DNA of 64,000 nucleotides from Symbiodinium natans (Eukaryota > Sar > Dinophyceae > Suessiales > Symbiodiniaceae), in contig CAJNDS010001946.1 of assembly GCA_905221605.1 (NCBI GenBank), positions 498,736-562,735 of the forward strand. Reading direction: 5' to 3'. The notes below the pieces were generated by a model that made no database searches, was not told the DNA's origin, and saw only the letters and a program-made list of their open reading frames with translations. How positions within the stretch are numbered: position 1 is the stretch's first letter; each line of letters begins with the position of its first letter. A program made the translations under genes and the position numbers. Below are positions 16,801 through 28,284 of this stretch, piece by piece.

Positions 16801-19800
16801 CGTTGGGGTGGTTGTTCTCGTCCTCGTCGTGGCTTGCCCCCCAATCCAACTGTCTGCCCCCCTCCGTTCTCTCGCTGCACCCAAATGGCCCACTTCCCCT
16901 TTGCATGGCCTCGACTCGCTGTTGTTCCCTTGCTTCTGCTCTGGCCCCCGCTTGTGGGTGCCTCCACTCCTCCAGCTGCTCCACCAGCCTGCGGTAGTTA
17001 AAGGGGCGCTGCTCCGTCTCGGTGTCCAGGACGCAGTTCGGCCACGGTCGTCTGTCTCCCAGTAGTTCTTGCCAAATCCCTCTTCGTCCAGACGGCAAGG
17101 GGCCCCCTTCGAAGGGCTCCTGCGTGGCCCCCCTGCCTGCCGGTTCCTCCGTCGCATTGGCGAGCTGGTACTCTTTGCCTCAGTCTCCGTGGTTTCCGTC
17201 ATCGTCTGCTCCTGGTGGTCTGTGGGCGTGGTGGGCTCGTGGTGGTCCAGGTGGTCCCCATGTGGCCGGTGCCCTTTCTTAGGGGGGGTGCCTTCGCTGT
17301 GTAGAAGAAGAAGAAGAAAAAGAATAAAAGAGAGGGAGAGAGACGAGAAGGAGAAGGAGAATGAGAAGAATAATAAGAAAAAGCGTTCACTCAGGGGGTT
17401 AAGTGCATTGGAAGGAAGGAAGGAAGTGAGAGAACGCAGGAAGGGAGGGAAGCAAGGAAGGAAGGGAAGGAAGGAAGAGCGAAGCAGATAGCTCTCGAAT
17501 AATTTCGAACAGCATGCATGTGAGAGTAGCTCGGATGTCTGATGGAGTGATGGCGTTTCGCGGAAGTTGAGATCCGGCTGAGGCATACTTTGGAGGAATT
17601 TACGAGACGCTTGCTGCTGGTCATTGAACCTGGTTGAATCTTGAGTATATGTGCTTGAGTGTCTCATCGGTGATTTCGTTTTGGCCCATCACCTGTCCTG
17701 CTGATGAAGGTTAGTCTCTTCTGCTCGGTGTCTGGGGGCAACGACTGGATGACCTATGGGGAGGTCCTTCGGCTTGGGCTGCTCGGCATTGCCTGCCTTT
17801 TTGCTGAGTCGTTTTGCATGAACAATTGTTTAAACGATTTGGGGTCTTGTTTGAGGCCTGGCGAAGTGTATTTTACGCTTTTTGCCGTGCCCTTAGTGCC
17901 AACCGCAATTGAGTCAGCCTCTGCACCTCATTGGCTGACTTTGCCCGCTGCCACTGGCAACAACAGCGGAATGCTGAGGTGTTCTATGTCTTCTTCACAT
18001 TGGTTGGACTCTTGAATGTTGTCACCGGTGGCCCGGACAGTCCTTTAGAGATTTAAGGGGTGCTCATCGGTGTGGCTTCTTTCATGGAAGACAGAGGTCA
18101 GGACATGTATAACGGAAGCCCTAGAACTTCCCAAAGCCAGCTAGCGGCCCGACCACTTCAGTTCGGACATATCAAGCTGCTTCAATAAGGCATTTTCGTC
18201 GACTCGGCCGTGTGCACGAGAACAGAGGACGAGGTGAGTCTCCGGGGTTGACAGCTGCAAAGTGTCTCTGCGGCGGGACAATTAAGGCGGCCGTGCACAT
18301 AGCTTGAAGTGGCATTGGAAGCTTACATCTGGCAAATTGTTTTGCATGAAGGGAACAACAAACGCAACCGCTCGTAGTTTCGGCAGAGCATGGAAAAGCA
18401 GCCTCGTGTGATATGTATGGCGCAACCCGGGTTGGTGCGTGCGGAGGTCGTGGAAAGTTTCACTGAGGAGCAAAAGCGTCTGTGCAGAGTCTTGGCTTGA
18501 CCTGTTTAGCTAACCGAAACTTGATATGTTTTGAAGCTTGTCTGGATCAGAGTGCGCGAATTTGGTACGAGATTGCAATACGGCACTCAAGATTCTCTTA
18601 TGTTCTCTTGCGCAAGCTCTGTATTCAACGCGAATCGCACTCAAAGGCGAAATGCGCCGAATCTTTGCATCCGCTGACATGGACGGGCTGCGTGCTCAGC
18701 GTGAAATTGTTAGGTTTTCACGCTTGTCGGCAGTTGCCCTTAAATGCGACTGAGGAACGGCAGCATCACCTTCGAGGACGGGTTCCAACTTGCAGGAGGT
18801 GTTTTGAGCACAGGGCCCCCGCTTCGGACTTGCTCGTGCTGAGTTGTAGAACTACCGAGGTCCAGATCGGCATCTTGCAAGCAGCATTGTGCTTGCGTTG
18901 TTGCGGAGGAGTTCTGCGATCGCGTGGAGGATCCCTGGGTACGGCCCCCAGCCCAAGTGACATGGTCAATGTGATTTTGGCCATCCGGGGCGTCAAGCTT
19001 TCGTATTCGAGACATTTCGAGACCATGGGAGAACGTGTGGTTGCTTGCCTGTCTGACACATCTGCCCACACAGGTGCAGGCATTCCTCTCTGGCTTGGAC
19101 ATCGATATCTCTGATGCGCGGATTGTCTTCACACTGCTGGATGTGGAGACTCCGATTTCCCAAGTGTGAATTCCGGTCTTCTCTTGCTCCTTGTGTTCTG
19201 TCGGCATGCGTGCGAACGCTGCTGCTAGTGCCACATCGTACGTCTTAGTCCGGCAAAGAGATTCACTTCGCTTCAATGCGGGTCTCCCAAAATGTGCAAG
19301 ATCGCTCAATGCTATTCGGGGTGCCGTGTTTGTTAAGGTGCAGGCTTTGGTGTATTGCTTTTCTGCGGCTCTGCGCATCAGCACCGAAGGACGGAAGCGG
19401 GTCTCTGACGGTGGAGGACGACTTTCCCCTGAGATAAGTTGCACGAATCCGACATAAGGACATGCACAGGAGATGTTTCTGGAAAGAGTGTCTTTGTGGG
19501 TGCTAGTCCCTGTTAGTCTGCGAGTTCACGCTTGTTCGTGCTGTGTGCAGCAAACCCGGTGCATTTGGCTACATGTGCCTGAAGGAGTTTGTCGATGGTG
19601 CAATGAAGCTGAAGGGTCCGGCCAAGGGAATCGAAACTCTGCTAATGTCCAAATAAAGCACTGTCTGCGCCATAGCGGCCGGATGAGCGTGCCGGGATGT
19701 GTCTTTGGAAAGAGAAGCAATCAATCACATGGAGCTGCATGCAAGTCAGAGTTGAGCGCGCAACTCTCCAGCAATCTCGAGAGCCAGAGCTATCTAGCGA

Positions 19801-20460
19801 AGCACAGTCGTTCTGCATCATCAGATGTTTCAAGATGACGCAGAATGACACAGACAGGCTTCAAACCTCACATGCTGGACAGATCTGGACAGAAGCATCA
19901 GCCCGTGTGCAGTGAACTCATTCTGACGTCTGTCATCGACGAGGTTTGCAAAGAGACAGGCGACATGCCATCAAACGAATGAGGTTGATTCCGAGCATGT
20001 GAGACATTGGACAAAGACCCCACGGAGGCAAAGTACTGTGAGTCTGCTAAGGACATGCTCGCGGTGATGTTCGACCTTGTCCGATACAGCTTGAGGCCTC
20101 AAGGCAGGAATAGCTTTGGCACACCTTGATCCCGCTGCGCATGGAATACGCCGAGCCTTACTTAATGAGTCGCCGAGCAGCCCCACTTTGGAACGCCTTG
20201 TGGCTGACAACGTGGCGCAACCAACAATTTCAAGTCATGACGGTATAGTACTGTAGGGTAACAGTATAGTAGGGTTGTCACGCACTTCGTTTCAGCTCTG
20301 GCGTGCTTTGTGTCTGTCGGTCCATGCGTTCATGCCCCCCGTCCGGCTCCAGTATTGCGAGGCTGGAGCAAGGCCTTTCTTGCAAGACAGAAGCCAAGGT
20401 TCTCCGACTTGTGTAACTTCCTCGAGGAGCAAACGAGCCAGATTAAGGACCAGCGAGCCG
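10806..20460 (+). CDS. Voltage-gated ion channel 1: single 6TM domain with EF-hand tail
   Basis: Approximate exons in order: 10806-10898 (ATG; coiled coil DLSKHIEALASQNLAMRKEI), about 12054-12130 (QALQNQLSWHLDEH), 13275-13376 S1 (SLCTLAIMANTVYLGVAAD), 13939-13987 S2 (VWFSAELLVNCLGFGW), 14051-14115 S3 (FWTGSHRLFNLFDVVLV), about 15046-15121 S4 (LRIFRVFRLVRVVRLVR, arginine every third residue), 15205-15240 S4-S5 linker (LRSLRTMLFSII), 15317-15400 S5 (SIGALFWAFVMLLLTMFMF), 17710-17800 pore (LFCSVSGGNDWMTYGE), 17979-18027 S6 (VFYVFFTLVGLLNVVTG), 18190-18233 (IFVDSAVCTRTEDE), 18648-18691 EF-hand start (EMRRIFASADMDG), 19074-19150 (AFLSGLDIDISDARIVF), about 19567-19640 (LKEFVDGAMKLKGPAKGIETL) and 20399-20460 (FSDLCNFLEEQTSQIKDQ). 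A plasma-membrane cation channel with calcium-sensing C-terminus is expected. The N-terminal exons, the S5-pore link and the last exon are less certain. Confidence 0.8.
15888..15921. repeat. (GA)n microsatellite
   Basis: GAGA run within the S5-pore intron of channel 1. Confidence 0.85.
16108..16701 (+). pseudogene. Degenerate acidic coding block, + strand half
   Basis: A frame with 164 sense codons (16210-16701) is interrupted just upstream by TAG at 16207-16209, after which it stays open to the left. The product is very rich in E, Q, R and D (for example ELVAQYDREPAEEQLVEEW) and ends with TGA after WIQHTIDECLAE. It lies inside a channel 1 intron. I do not recognise the family. The strong acidic bias and the neighbouring reverse-strand block at 16735-17165 suggest a decayed mobile-element gene, possibly rearranged internally. 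Confidence 0.4.
16735..17165 (-). pseudogene. Degenerate coding block, - strand half
   Basis: The reverse strand is open through GIWQELLGDRRPWPNCVLD, FNYRRLVEQLEEWRHP and QLDWGASHDEDENNHPNGLT, a composition like a real charged protein and matching in style the + strand block next to it. Reading on past 16735, the same frame becomes the antisense of the + strand block and loses protein character (SPLVVGPLLVGPFW). The family is not recognised. It is probably part of an inserted element in the channel 1 intron. Confidence 0.4.
17301..17490. repeat. Polypurine tract
   Basis: About 190 bases almost entirely of A and G (GAA, GAGA, GGAA units) close to the channel 1 pore exon, before the acceptor at 17709. 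Confidence 0.8.
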
Positions 20461-23400
20461 TCCATGAAATCGCCGATAGGCATGCACCTCCTTCCTTCTC
20501 GCCGGAGGCTGAATATCCGAGCCAGAGAACGAAGTTGAAGTTTATGTTAGGATTTTCCTTGCACCAGTCTTTGCTGGGACCTAGCGGCACAGAGGCAGCA
20601 CTTTAAAGTCGCTGCAGGATCTCGTGAGCCCCTCCAGTGCGCACGGGCCAACCCGATACAGGAGCCTGGGAGCTTGTCATGGCCAAACCTCAAAGTTTAG
20701 GGTGGGCGGGTTTAGGCCGCAAGGGACCCACAGGGGTCCGGATGCAATGAAAGGGTGCAATGGTTCGCCAGGGGTTTTGGAACTTGCGCTTTGGGGTCTG
20801 CTTTGGCTTTCAGCGTTCGGGTTACAAGGTTTTCGAGCTTCCTACATCCTACGTTTCCTGATCTGGGGCCTTTCGTTTTCCCATTGGGACCCTCCTGGTT
20901 CTCCGATCTTAATCTGGCTCCTTTTTTGGGATGACTTCTCTCTGAGAAGAAAAGGCAAGGAACACCTTCCGGAACAACTAATCGACAGGAACAAGGAGAG
21001 GGAGTGAGACGCGTGTTCCCTGTTTTTCTCTCCCTTCAGTGTTCTTTTGTTCGCCTTCGTGTTTTCATTTTGGAATCCCAATCTTTTCAGATCTCTTTGG
21101 GACTGGACATGGGGGAACAAGCCCGCAAGTTTATGAAAAACAAGAATCCAACCACGTGTTTTTTAGGTTTATGCTGCTCTTTGTGCCGATACGTCTTGGC
21201 AGCATTTTGATCCTTCCTGCTTTTGATCCTATATGCGTGTTCTTAACTGGACAAGCAAATGGAGAGACAAAGGTCGGGTATCGGCATGCGATACTCGTAC
21301 CGGAGCTTCGTGTGGCAGGCACTGCAAATAATGGACACAGGCGAGGGAAACAACATGAAAACACCAGTTCCGTTCAACACACCAAAAGAAGCTCACGAAC
21401 AAAGTGCAACCCTGCTTTGTCACTTGCCTTGCGTTATCTTGCGCGATTGCTTCTGCTTGCTATTTGCTATCTTCCTTGATGTTTCAAGGAGCAAGAGAAA
21501 ATGTATAAAGAACGAGCTGTTGAAAGAGAGTGAGAGAGATACAAGGAACAGACCACCTTCGACATTTTTCACCTTTTCATCGTCCATCTTTGATCTCGGG
21601 TCCAGCTCTTCTGTTCTCGTCCTGCCATCTTGCTTTTGCATGTTTTTTTTTACAGTTGAGTGGGCCTTTCTCTCACCCTCACCCTTCCTTTTCTTGTTTG
21701 CTCTCTCATTCAGGGAAACACGGGAACAAGACCACACACAATGAAAGAGCCAAAGGTCATGTCCCCACATGTTCACTCCCAATCTTTCTGTTCTCTTCTC
21801 TTACCTACTGCCTCCTGTTGTCAGGAAGGTCTGCCAATGGAGAGGCTTTCCTTCTCCTCCTCTTTTCGAACCTTTAAAATCACGAGCCTTGACCCCTGTA
21901 CAGTAGTTTCTCGTTCCGGATAGAAACCCATCTTTTGAAAGACAGCTGTCCGCAACTTTTGAGAAAATCTTAAGCCTAAAAACCGCATCACAAGCAACTC
22001 CTCTGTTTTGAAGATATCAAGTCGTGATCGCTGTGCATTTAATCATCATTTCTTGTGAACAGACAAGTTGCAGGCACAGTTCTCCATAAGGCTTTGGGAA
22101 AATATCATCCCCAAAAGGGAGGGGCGGGTTCCATCCCCCTCTTCTTTGCTCCCCCCTTTTCTTTTCTCTTCATTCCTTTCATTCAAGAAGCTCAAACGAT
22201 GAGAGGAAAGGACACAGGCGGGAAAGGAAGGGCAAGTCCTCTCCCTACCTCGTTACTGTATGTAGGGTCGTTCCTCTCCTTGTCTTATCATCGTCATGCA
22301 ACCTGTAACTGATAGAATCGAGGATGTCGCACATCTGAGTGCCTCAGAAGCTGTCCTTCCTTAATTGCTTGTAGGTGGCGATGTGGGCGTGGCTGTCACC
22401 ACAAAGTAGCTGTCGGTTCTGCAAGTGGAAAACGAGCATGGCACATGAATGGTCATTATGTACGGGCCACGAGGCAGGATAAGTATACAGTGATGCAGTT
22501 GGTGCAGTAGGTCGGCATTCACGCAAGAATAGCTGGTGTGCATGCATTGTTTTCAAGACTCTTCTGTCTAGTCAACAAAAAGGAATCATCACAAGGAACA
22601 GGCCACGTGATACGCAAAGGCTCTTGCCACGTATGTCTGGTTGCGATGCCTCAGATGTCAGAGTTCAGATTATTTCGATTACATAGCTCAGCCTTCTTGG
22701 TGTACAGATGTTCACAGGTTTAACTTCCAAGGTTGCTAGCTTCTCTTGAAGCTCGAGTTTTGGCATGGCATCTGCGAAAACAAGTCATATTTGTAACACG
22801 GCTTCCATAAGTGAGATGGAGGAGGCCATGGCAGAAATACTGCATTTCGCGGAAGAAGCATGAATCAAAGGATAGCTGACCAGTAAGTCGGTTAATTCCA
22901 TTGATTCACGCGCCTCTCGGAAGAGTTGGTCAAGTTAATCAATAAGAACTAGAAGGTACAGTAGCTCTTTAGATTTAGGTCCAGCACCAGAATGTAATTA
23001 TGTGTGTCTGCTGGTCACAGAATGCACACCGCCATACATCGCTACCTCCATAGGTCCCTATAGAGTTGTTGGGGGCCAATGTCTATTTCAGGGTCGGCCA
23101 TGGCTTTCTGGTTTGGAGGCACCCTGAAACCTGAACCCCACCAAGTAAGTTTGCTCTAGGCCGAACATGGCCGAACAAGAAAGTCGGTTTTCATAACGCA
23201 GACTTTGTTTGGCACTGGTGCGAAAGGATCCTTGAGTTTGCGGCCATGGGTTGGCCCAGCCTTGGAACTCAACTGCACGTGTCGTGTTTCCCACTGAACA
23301 AGCAGAATCAACCAAAACAGAAGTGTCCCACAGTCGTCCATTGCATGGCTTGTCTTTCCCGATATGCCTTCAGTCTTCAGTCAGATTTGCGTACAGACTT

Positions 23401-26400
23401 GTGTTCCACCTTTGTGGTATCCCGAAAAGGATTGACTTATTCAATGCGTGTTCCGATTCCGATTGGTGCAGCTCTTGACCTGCCAACACTTGAATTGCTC
23501 TGGCCGTTTACGACTTGCTTCGCGAATCCGACTTCGCCCTGCAGCCGTGACTGTGGCTGATTCGCCTATGCACCTCACATCACTTTGTAGAATTGGTGCC
23601 TGCAAGGACGGCGGAACAGGAGCTCGCTCATCTCTCGCTGCTCAGCTTGATTGGAGGCCCAAAGGTACAAAGACTCAGTGCAGTGCTGCATGTGACCAGC
23701 CTGCAAGTCGAACGCTGGCTGCGCATGTGTCGCTTCAATGTGCGAACTGCTTCCGTGAGCATCTAGGTACCCAAGCCGTTACCGAAGAATCGCGCATTCA
23801 ATGTGCACTCTTTGACCATGGAAGCCGAGGCACATCACGAACCGAAAGATGCAAGAAGTGACAATGCCTAGCTTGAGCCGCCACTTTGATTGCGATTAAC
23901 CTTCGGCTGACATGTTCGGAACCAGCAGAGCAGAGGCAAGGCCTGTCCTGACTCTTTCATAGCCTCGCACCAAACTCACCTGCGATGAGATTGCTTTGCA
24001 GCGTTTGGACTCGAGAAGGTATGTGTCTAATTGCTTTGCCGACCATTCGAAGCTCCAGGAGTTCTTGCGCTTGCGCTCAGGCATTGAACAAGCAGCAGAT
24101 GCAATCGAGGATGTCGTGCTGCCATGTGCCGTGAAATCATGAAGCTAGGCAATGCACCATCTGGAGCGATGGCACAGCATATAGGCCATCGCACATTGCT
24201 TCTAAAAGAGGCGTTTAAAATACAGCGCCAGATAGAATCGCAAATTTCTAAGCGTCCGAGATGCAGGAGTTAGGAAAACTATAGAATTGCAGGGGGACAG
24301 CAAAGAAAGGCTCTTGGCATTTTGGACGGCGCTAGCTTGTTTGTTGGGGATGGCTCAGTTGCCGGCCTGCGGGACAAGGAGCCAGTTGAAGTCCAGAACA
24401 GCAATTTGTGCTCAAAGATTGCAGCACAGAAGGCAGTCCTGAAGTGGTTGCCTTGCAATGTGGGTTCATATAACAGCCTGTGTTCACCGACTTCGCTGAC
24501 TTCTGGAGTGATTGCAGGGGAGGATGCCCTGCACCACAGATGCGCTGCAGACCTGCGCGAACTGAATTTTGCATGAAACATCAGGCACATTCAAGGTGCA
24601 TCCTCTTTGATGCCTTTCGCCGCATTTTCCTTGAGCTTTTCCTCTAGGCTTTGAGGCGAGGATCGCTGGGACGAAGCCAGTTGGAAATCATTCAAATCAT
24701 CTCCAGCAGGTTCAGGCATGACCGGTTCTGGATGGTTCTGGCCTCATCTCCAGCGCTGGCACCTGCACGCTGCAATTATCGTGTTGGGCAGGGGGGGACC
24801 ACTCTTGCCGCCTTTTTCCATCTCCTATTGAGAGGCCCTAATCAGGCGTGGTCTTCTTGTCGTGTCCCCACGCCCGAAACCCGGCAAAAGCCGATCTCTT
24901 CATCATTCCCGACCAGGCTCCTCACTCTCAAGAGTTTAATCTTGTTGGACCACACAATTCGTGTTGCTGCACCTGCCAAGCAGGTCAGGACACTGTTTTT
25001 TAGCATCAGCATTGCATCCTGCGACGAGATCGCCTGACATTGTTTGGACAGTATGCAAAGTTCAAGATACGCTCCAGGTGGCAATCTGCGAGCTTGTTGC
25101 TCAAGCTGCATGGATTGCGCGGCACGGCTCCACATGCAGTGCGTGTGTATGGGCAGCATGACGAGCGAGGAATGTCCCGGTGGTTGTGTCGTGAAGCACT
25201 CGCGCCGCCCTTTTGGGACTTCCTTGTTCGCATTGTTCTATCCATGCGCAGCCCAGGCATGCGCAGCATTTGTCGAAAACGGCATTTGTGGCCCACAACC
25301 TGGAAATGACGCAGTTGGGTGAGGGGGGGGGGGGCAGGGCGGCCCATAAATTCCCAACATGACCCAAGAGTTTTGATTTGGTTTTTCTTTTCCGTATCTT
25401 TGCTAGATTGGGAATGTTTGGTTAAGAACCTGCCACCCACAGGCAGCTGCCGCAGCGTTGCAACGTGCAGACCTCGTAGATTGTTGGCTTGCGATTGTTG
25501 ATCACGTTTTCATGAGAATTATGTGGCTGAGGCCACAACATGCAGGAAAGCACCACTTTGCGTTCCAGGCCATCCCAAAAGGTAGAAATGTTGTGGAGAG
25601 CGACAGCTGAGCTTTGAGGTATTTGATCTCTCTGCACGGAACCCACCATCTTCGGTCACTGCCAGGTTGGAACATGTAGCCATGGCTGCCAAGGTCCCTG
25701 CCTCTGAGTTCCCAAGTGTCAAGATGTTCGGGAGGGTTGTTGACAGGAGAGATGGCGACAGTTGCGACGTCTCAGCGTTCAATGTGTGTGCCCAGGCGGC
25801 TGAGGCTCGTCCCCCACGGCTGCGGGCCGGAAGCCGAATGTTTGGTTTGCGTGTGTGATCATTGCTGGTCCGCCGGAGAGTAATTATATTGAAGTTGGCA
25901 AGGGCGTATTCATTAATTCGTCAGTGATGAGACCGTCGCTTATGTTTGCGCGTCGAGGCTGGATTGAAGTTGATGGCGAGCTCGATGGCAAAGGAGGCGT
26001 GGATGAATTCGTTGCTGCTACTGATGGCTAAAACATGGTTAAAACACTTGCAGGAGCTTGGGAAGGATTCATGCCGAGCATATCCTTCCGATGTTCCTGT
26101 TGCTTTTGTAAGGCAGCCAATCGTTGTTGCATTGTTTTAACGCTGTACGCAAATTTCTCGGAGAATCGTTCAACTGTTTGCCTGTGCTTGGTTGGAAGTG
26201 TTTGTGCAGGAAGACATCGCCCGGCAGGGCCCTTGGCGGCCTTGGCGTTTCTGCTAACATATTTCCGAGTATGGATCTAGAGCTCTGAGCTCGAAGGCAC
26301 CGACATGAAGCTGTAGGCTCATAAAAATCATCCAGTAGTGTCAGCAGGGCTGCCTGGAGCTTTAAGCAGTCCTTGATAGTCTGGATGATTTACTGTGGTT

Positions 26401-26420
26401 GTACGCTTGTGGTCTCTCCC
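20461..26420. other. Gene-poor spacer with pyrimidine-rich block
   Basis: From about 20850 to 22300 the + strand is unusually T/C-rich (repeated CTTTTC, CTCTCTC, TCTTCTC), unlike the surroundings. Two open stretches have protein-like composition but no recognisable domain or clear splice pair: 23551-23767 (QELAHLSLLSLIGGPKVQRL) and 24322-24576 (LRDKEPVEVQNSNLCSKIAA). They may be gene remnants. Nothing else is supported. Confidence 0.45.
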
Positions 26421-26423
26421 CGA

Positions 26424-26552
26424 AAACCTAAACTCTAAACCTTAAGCCCTGAGACTCTAAACCGAAACCCTAAACTCCTAAACCCCTAGTCCCCTGATCC
26501 CCTGATCCCCCGATCCCCTGAACCCCTAAACAAAAACCCTAAACCCTAAAAC
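26424..26552. repeat. Interstitial telomere-like repeats, CCCTAAA orientation
   Basis: Degenerate array of CTAAAC, CCCTAAA and CCCCTGAT units, best preserved at the right edge (ccctaaaccctaaa). It is the complement of the TTTAGGG telomere repeat known from dinoflagellates and plants. Confidence 0.85.
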
Positions 26553-26614
26553 CAACCCGACAAGATATTTGACTCCAGGCTTCATGCGCGAAACTGCGAG
26601 GAAGTGTCAGGTCC

Positions 26615-27190
26615 TCAGCCACGCGATGACCAGTTCGACGGGTAGTACCATGCAGCACTTTCATGCGCTTTCAACAAAACCACCGCAAGTAGACTAAGTA
26701 GACTCCAGTTGCCAGTTGCCCCCCCGGGAAGTGCTGATGTGGTGCATGGCAGAGCCTCATAGTTGCTGGGCCCTGCCTCATTCACATGCCGCCGGCTTAA
26801 GAGGGGGGCCACCGAAAACTTGGATTTCCCTCGGTTTCTCCTCCACTTTCGACGAACATGGAAGCTGCTCCGCTGAGACTCGTCTGGAGACGTTGTTGAC
26901 TGGGGATGCTGGCTATAGTGGGCATTGAAGTTGTAAGAGCTACGCACGTCGTCAGGTCGTTGGTGATCTGATTTCGAGTGCCTGTGTTCAACGTAATTAT
27001 TGCGCACGAGGTTGTAGCATAGTAGCGGATGGTAACGGATAGTAGCGAATGGTCGAGCAACCTCCGATTGACACGAGTGTGTCACGTTCCAAGGACAGAG
27101 CGGTTCCGGCTCACACTGGCAGTGGGACCCATCGAGGACCAGGTCGACCACCCAGTGGGGGATGTTAGGGAATATGAATACGATTAGCAA
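26615..27190 (-). other. Unidentified open frame between two telomere-like patches
   Basis: 191 codons on the reverse strand with ATG and stop, containing HWVVDLVLDGSHCQCEPEPL near the start. No family is recognised. It is the only sizeable frame in the segment between the oppositely oriented telomere-like patches at 26424-26552 and 27747-27790. Its opposite strand contrasts with all other supported genes, so it may be chance or part of an old insertion. Confidence 0.2.
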
Positions 27191-27746
27191 CTGTCAGGTT
27201 AATTATTCTGGCGGTCGGCAGATCAGTTCTTGCGACTTGTGTAGCCCGAAAATATAGAGCCTGCTCGGAGAAGCTGCCAGAGACCAGGGAATTGGACCCA
27301 GAACAATACTCTATGGCGTTGATCCGGGTGTTTTTGATCGACCTAGGACCTAGCATTTAAGTCCGCAAGGCTTCAAGGCTTCGTGGAAGTTGCATTTTTC
27401 TCTTAATGGATTGGGGCGATGTTTGTACGACCTTGGCATTTTTGTTGCATTTTTTTTGGTTTTTTTGTGATTCTGACGGGGTGGATTCTTGACCATATAC
27501 AGGAAGCTCAACGCATGTGCTTTGGTCACTAGCAGAGTCTAGGTTTATAGTTCAGATACAAGTACCAGTATCTTCCGAAAATCTGCATATTTTATCACTC
27601 AAACAGTTTTGGTCTGCTGAAGAGCAAATCTGTTGTGCTGCGCCAATCTTTCCTTCTGCCAGGAAAGCAACTCCGCACGAGCCTCCGCAGCATGACTGGG
27701 ATGACTGGGCTCATGCGCGGTCGCAGAACATGGCAGTGCACCTTAA

Positions 27747-27790
27747 GGTTTAGGGTTTTAGGGTTTAGGGCTTAGGGTTTAGGGTTTAGG
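27747..27790. repeat. Interstitial telomere-like repeats, TTTAGGG orientation
   Basis: About six TTTAGGG units with slight variation (ttttaggg, gcttaggg), in the opposite orientation to the patch at 26424-26552. Confidence 0.9.
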
Positions 27791-27967
27791 GAGTGATGCG
27801 TATGCCACCAATAAGGAAGTGATTTGGCCGATGCAGTTGCGGCATCTTGGCGCCGCCAACAGATTTGTCATGAGCATGCCCCCAGACCGGCATTCCGAGT
27901 CAAGCGTATATAGCTCCTCGCGACAGTTTCCTATATTTCCTCTTTTCCTATCACCCCTTCGGCATAG

Positions 27968-28055
27968 GCATCAAAAAAAAAATAATAAGCATCAAAAAGA
28001 AAAATAATGGGGATCAATAAAAAAAAATAATAAGCATCAAAAAAAAAAATAAGCC
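27968..28055. repeat. A-rich arm, left end of composite repeat
   Basis: Units of gcatc followed by A runs and aataataa. This is an imperfect reverse complement of the right arm at 30229-30312 (T runs with gatgcttatttatt and gatcc). Confidence 0.8.
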
Positions 28056-28070
28056 ATCCGGCCCACCTGC

Positions 28071-28275
28071 GTGGTCCTCTGGTCCCGTGGTCCTCTGGTC
28101 CCGTGGTCCTCTGGTCCCGTGGTCCTCTGGTCCCGTGGTCCTCTGGTCCCGTGGTCCTCTGGTCCCGTGGTCCTCTGGTCCCGTGGTCCTCTGGTCCCGT
28201 GGTCCCCTGGTCTTGTGGTCCCCTGGTCCTCTGGTCCTCTGGTCTGCTTGTCTGTCCGCCTGGTCCTGCGGGTCC
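28071..28275. repeat. 16-bp minisatellite (GGTCCTCTGGTCCCGT)n
   Basis: About eight nearly perfect 16-bp units followed by degenerate GGTCCCCT/GGTCCTCT units. Since 16 is not a multiple of 3, all three frames read the same peptide and stay open; this is not coding evidence. Confidence 0.95.
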
Positions 28276-28284
28276 TATGCGTAG

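Noticed and set aside
18740-19444. 234-codon reverse-strand frame
   Set aside because: It is the antisense of channel 1 EF-hand exons and introns; composition is shadow-like and no domain is visible.
27100-27190. Purine run followed by TGTTAGGGAATA, resembling a polypurine tract and start of a long terminal repeat
   Set aside because: No second LTR, no primer-binding site and no reverse transcriptase or integrase motifs were seen nearby.
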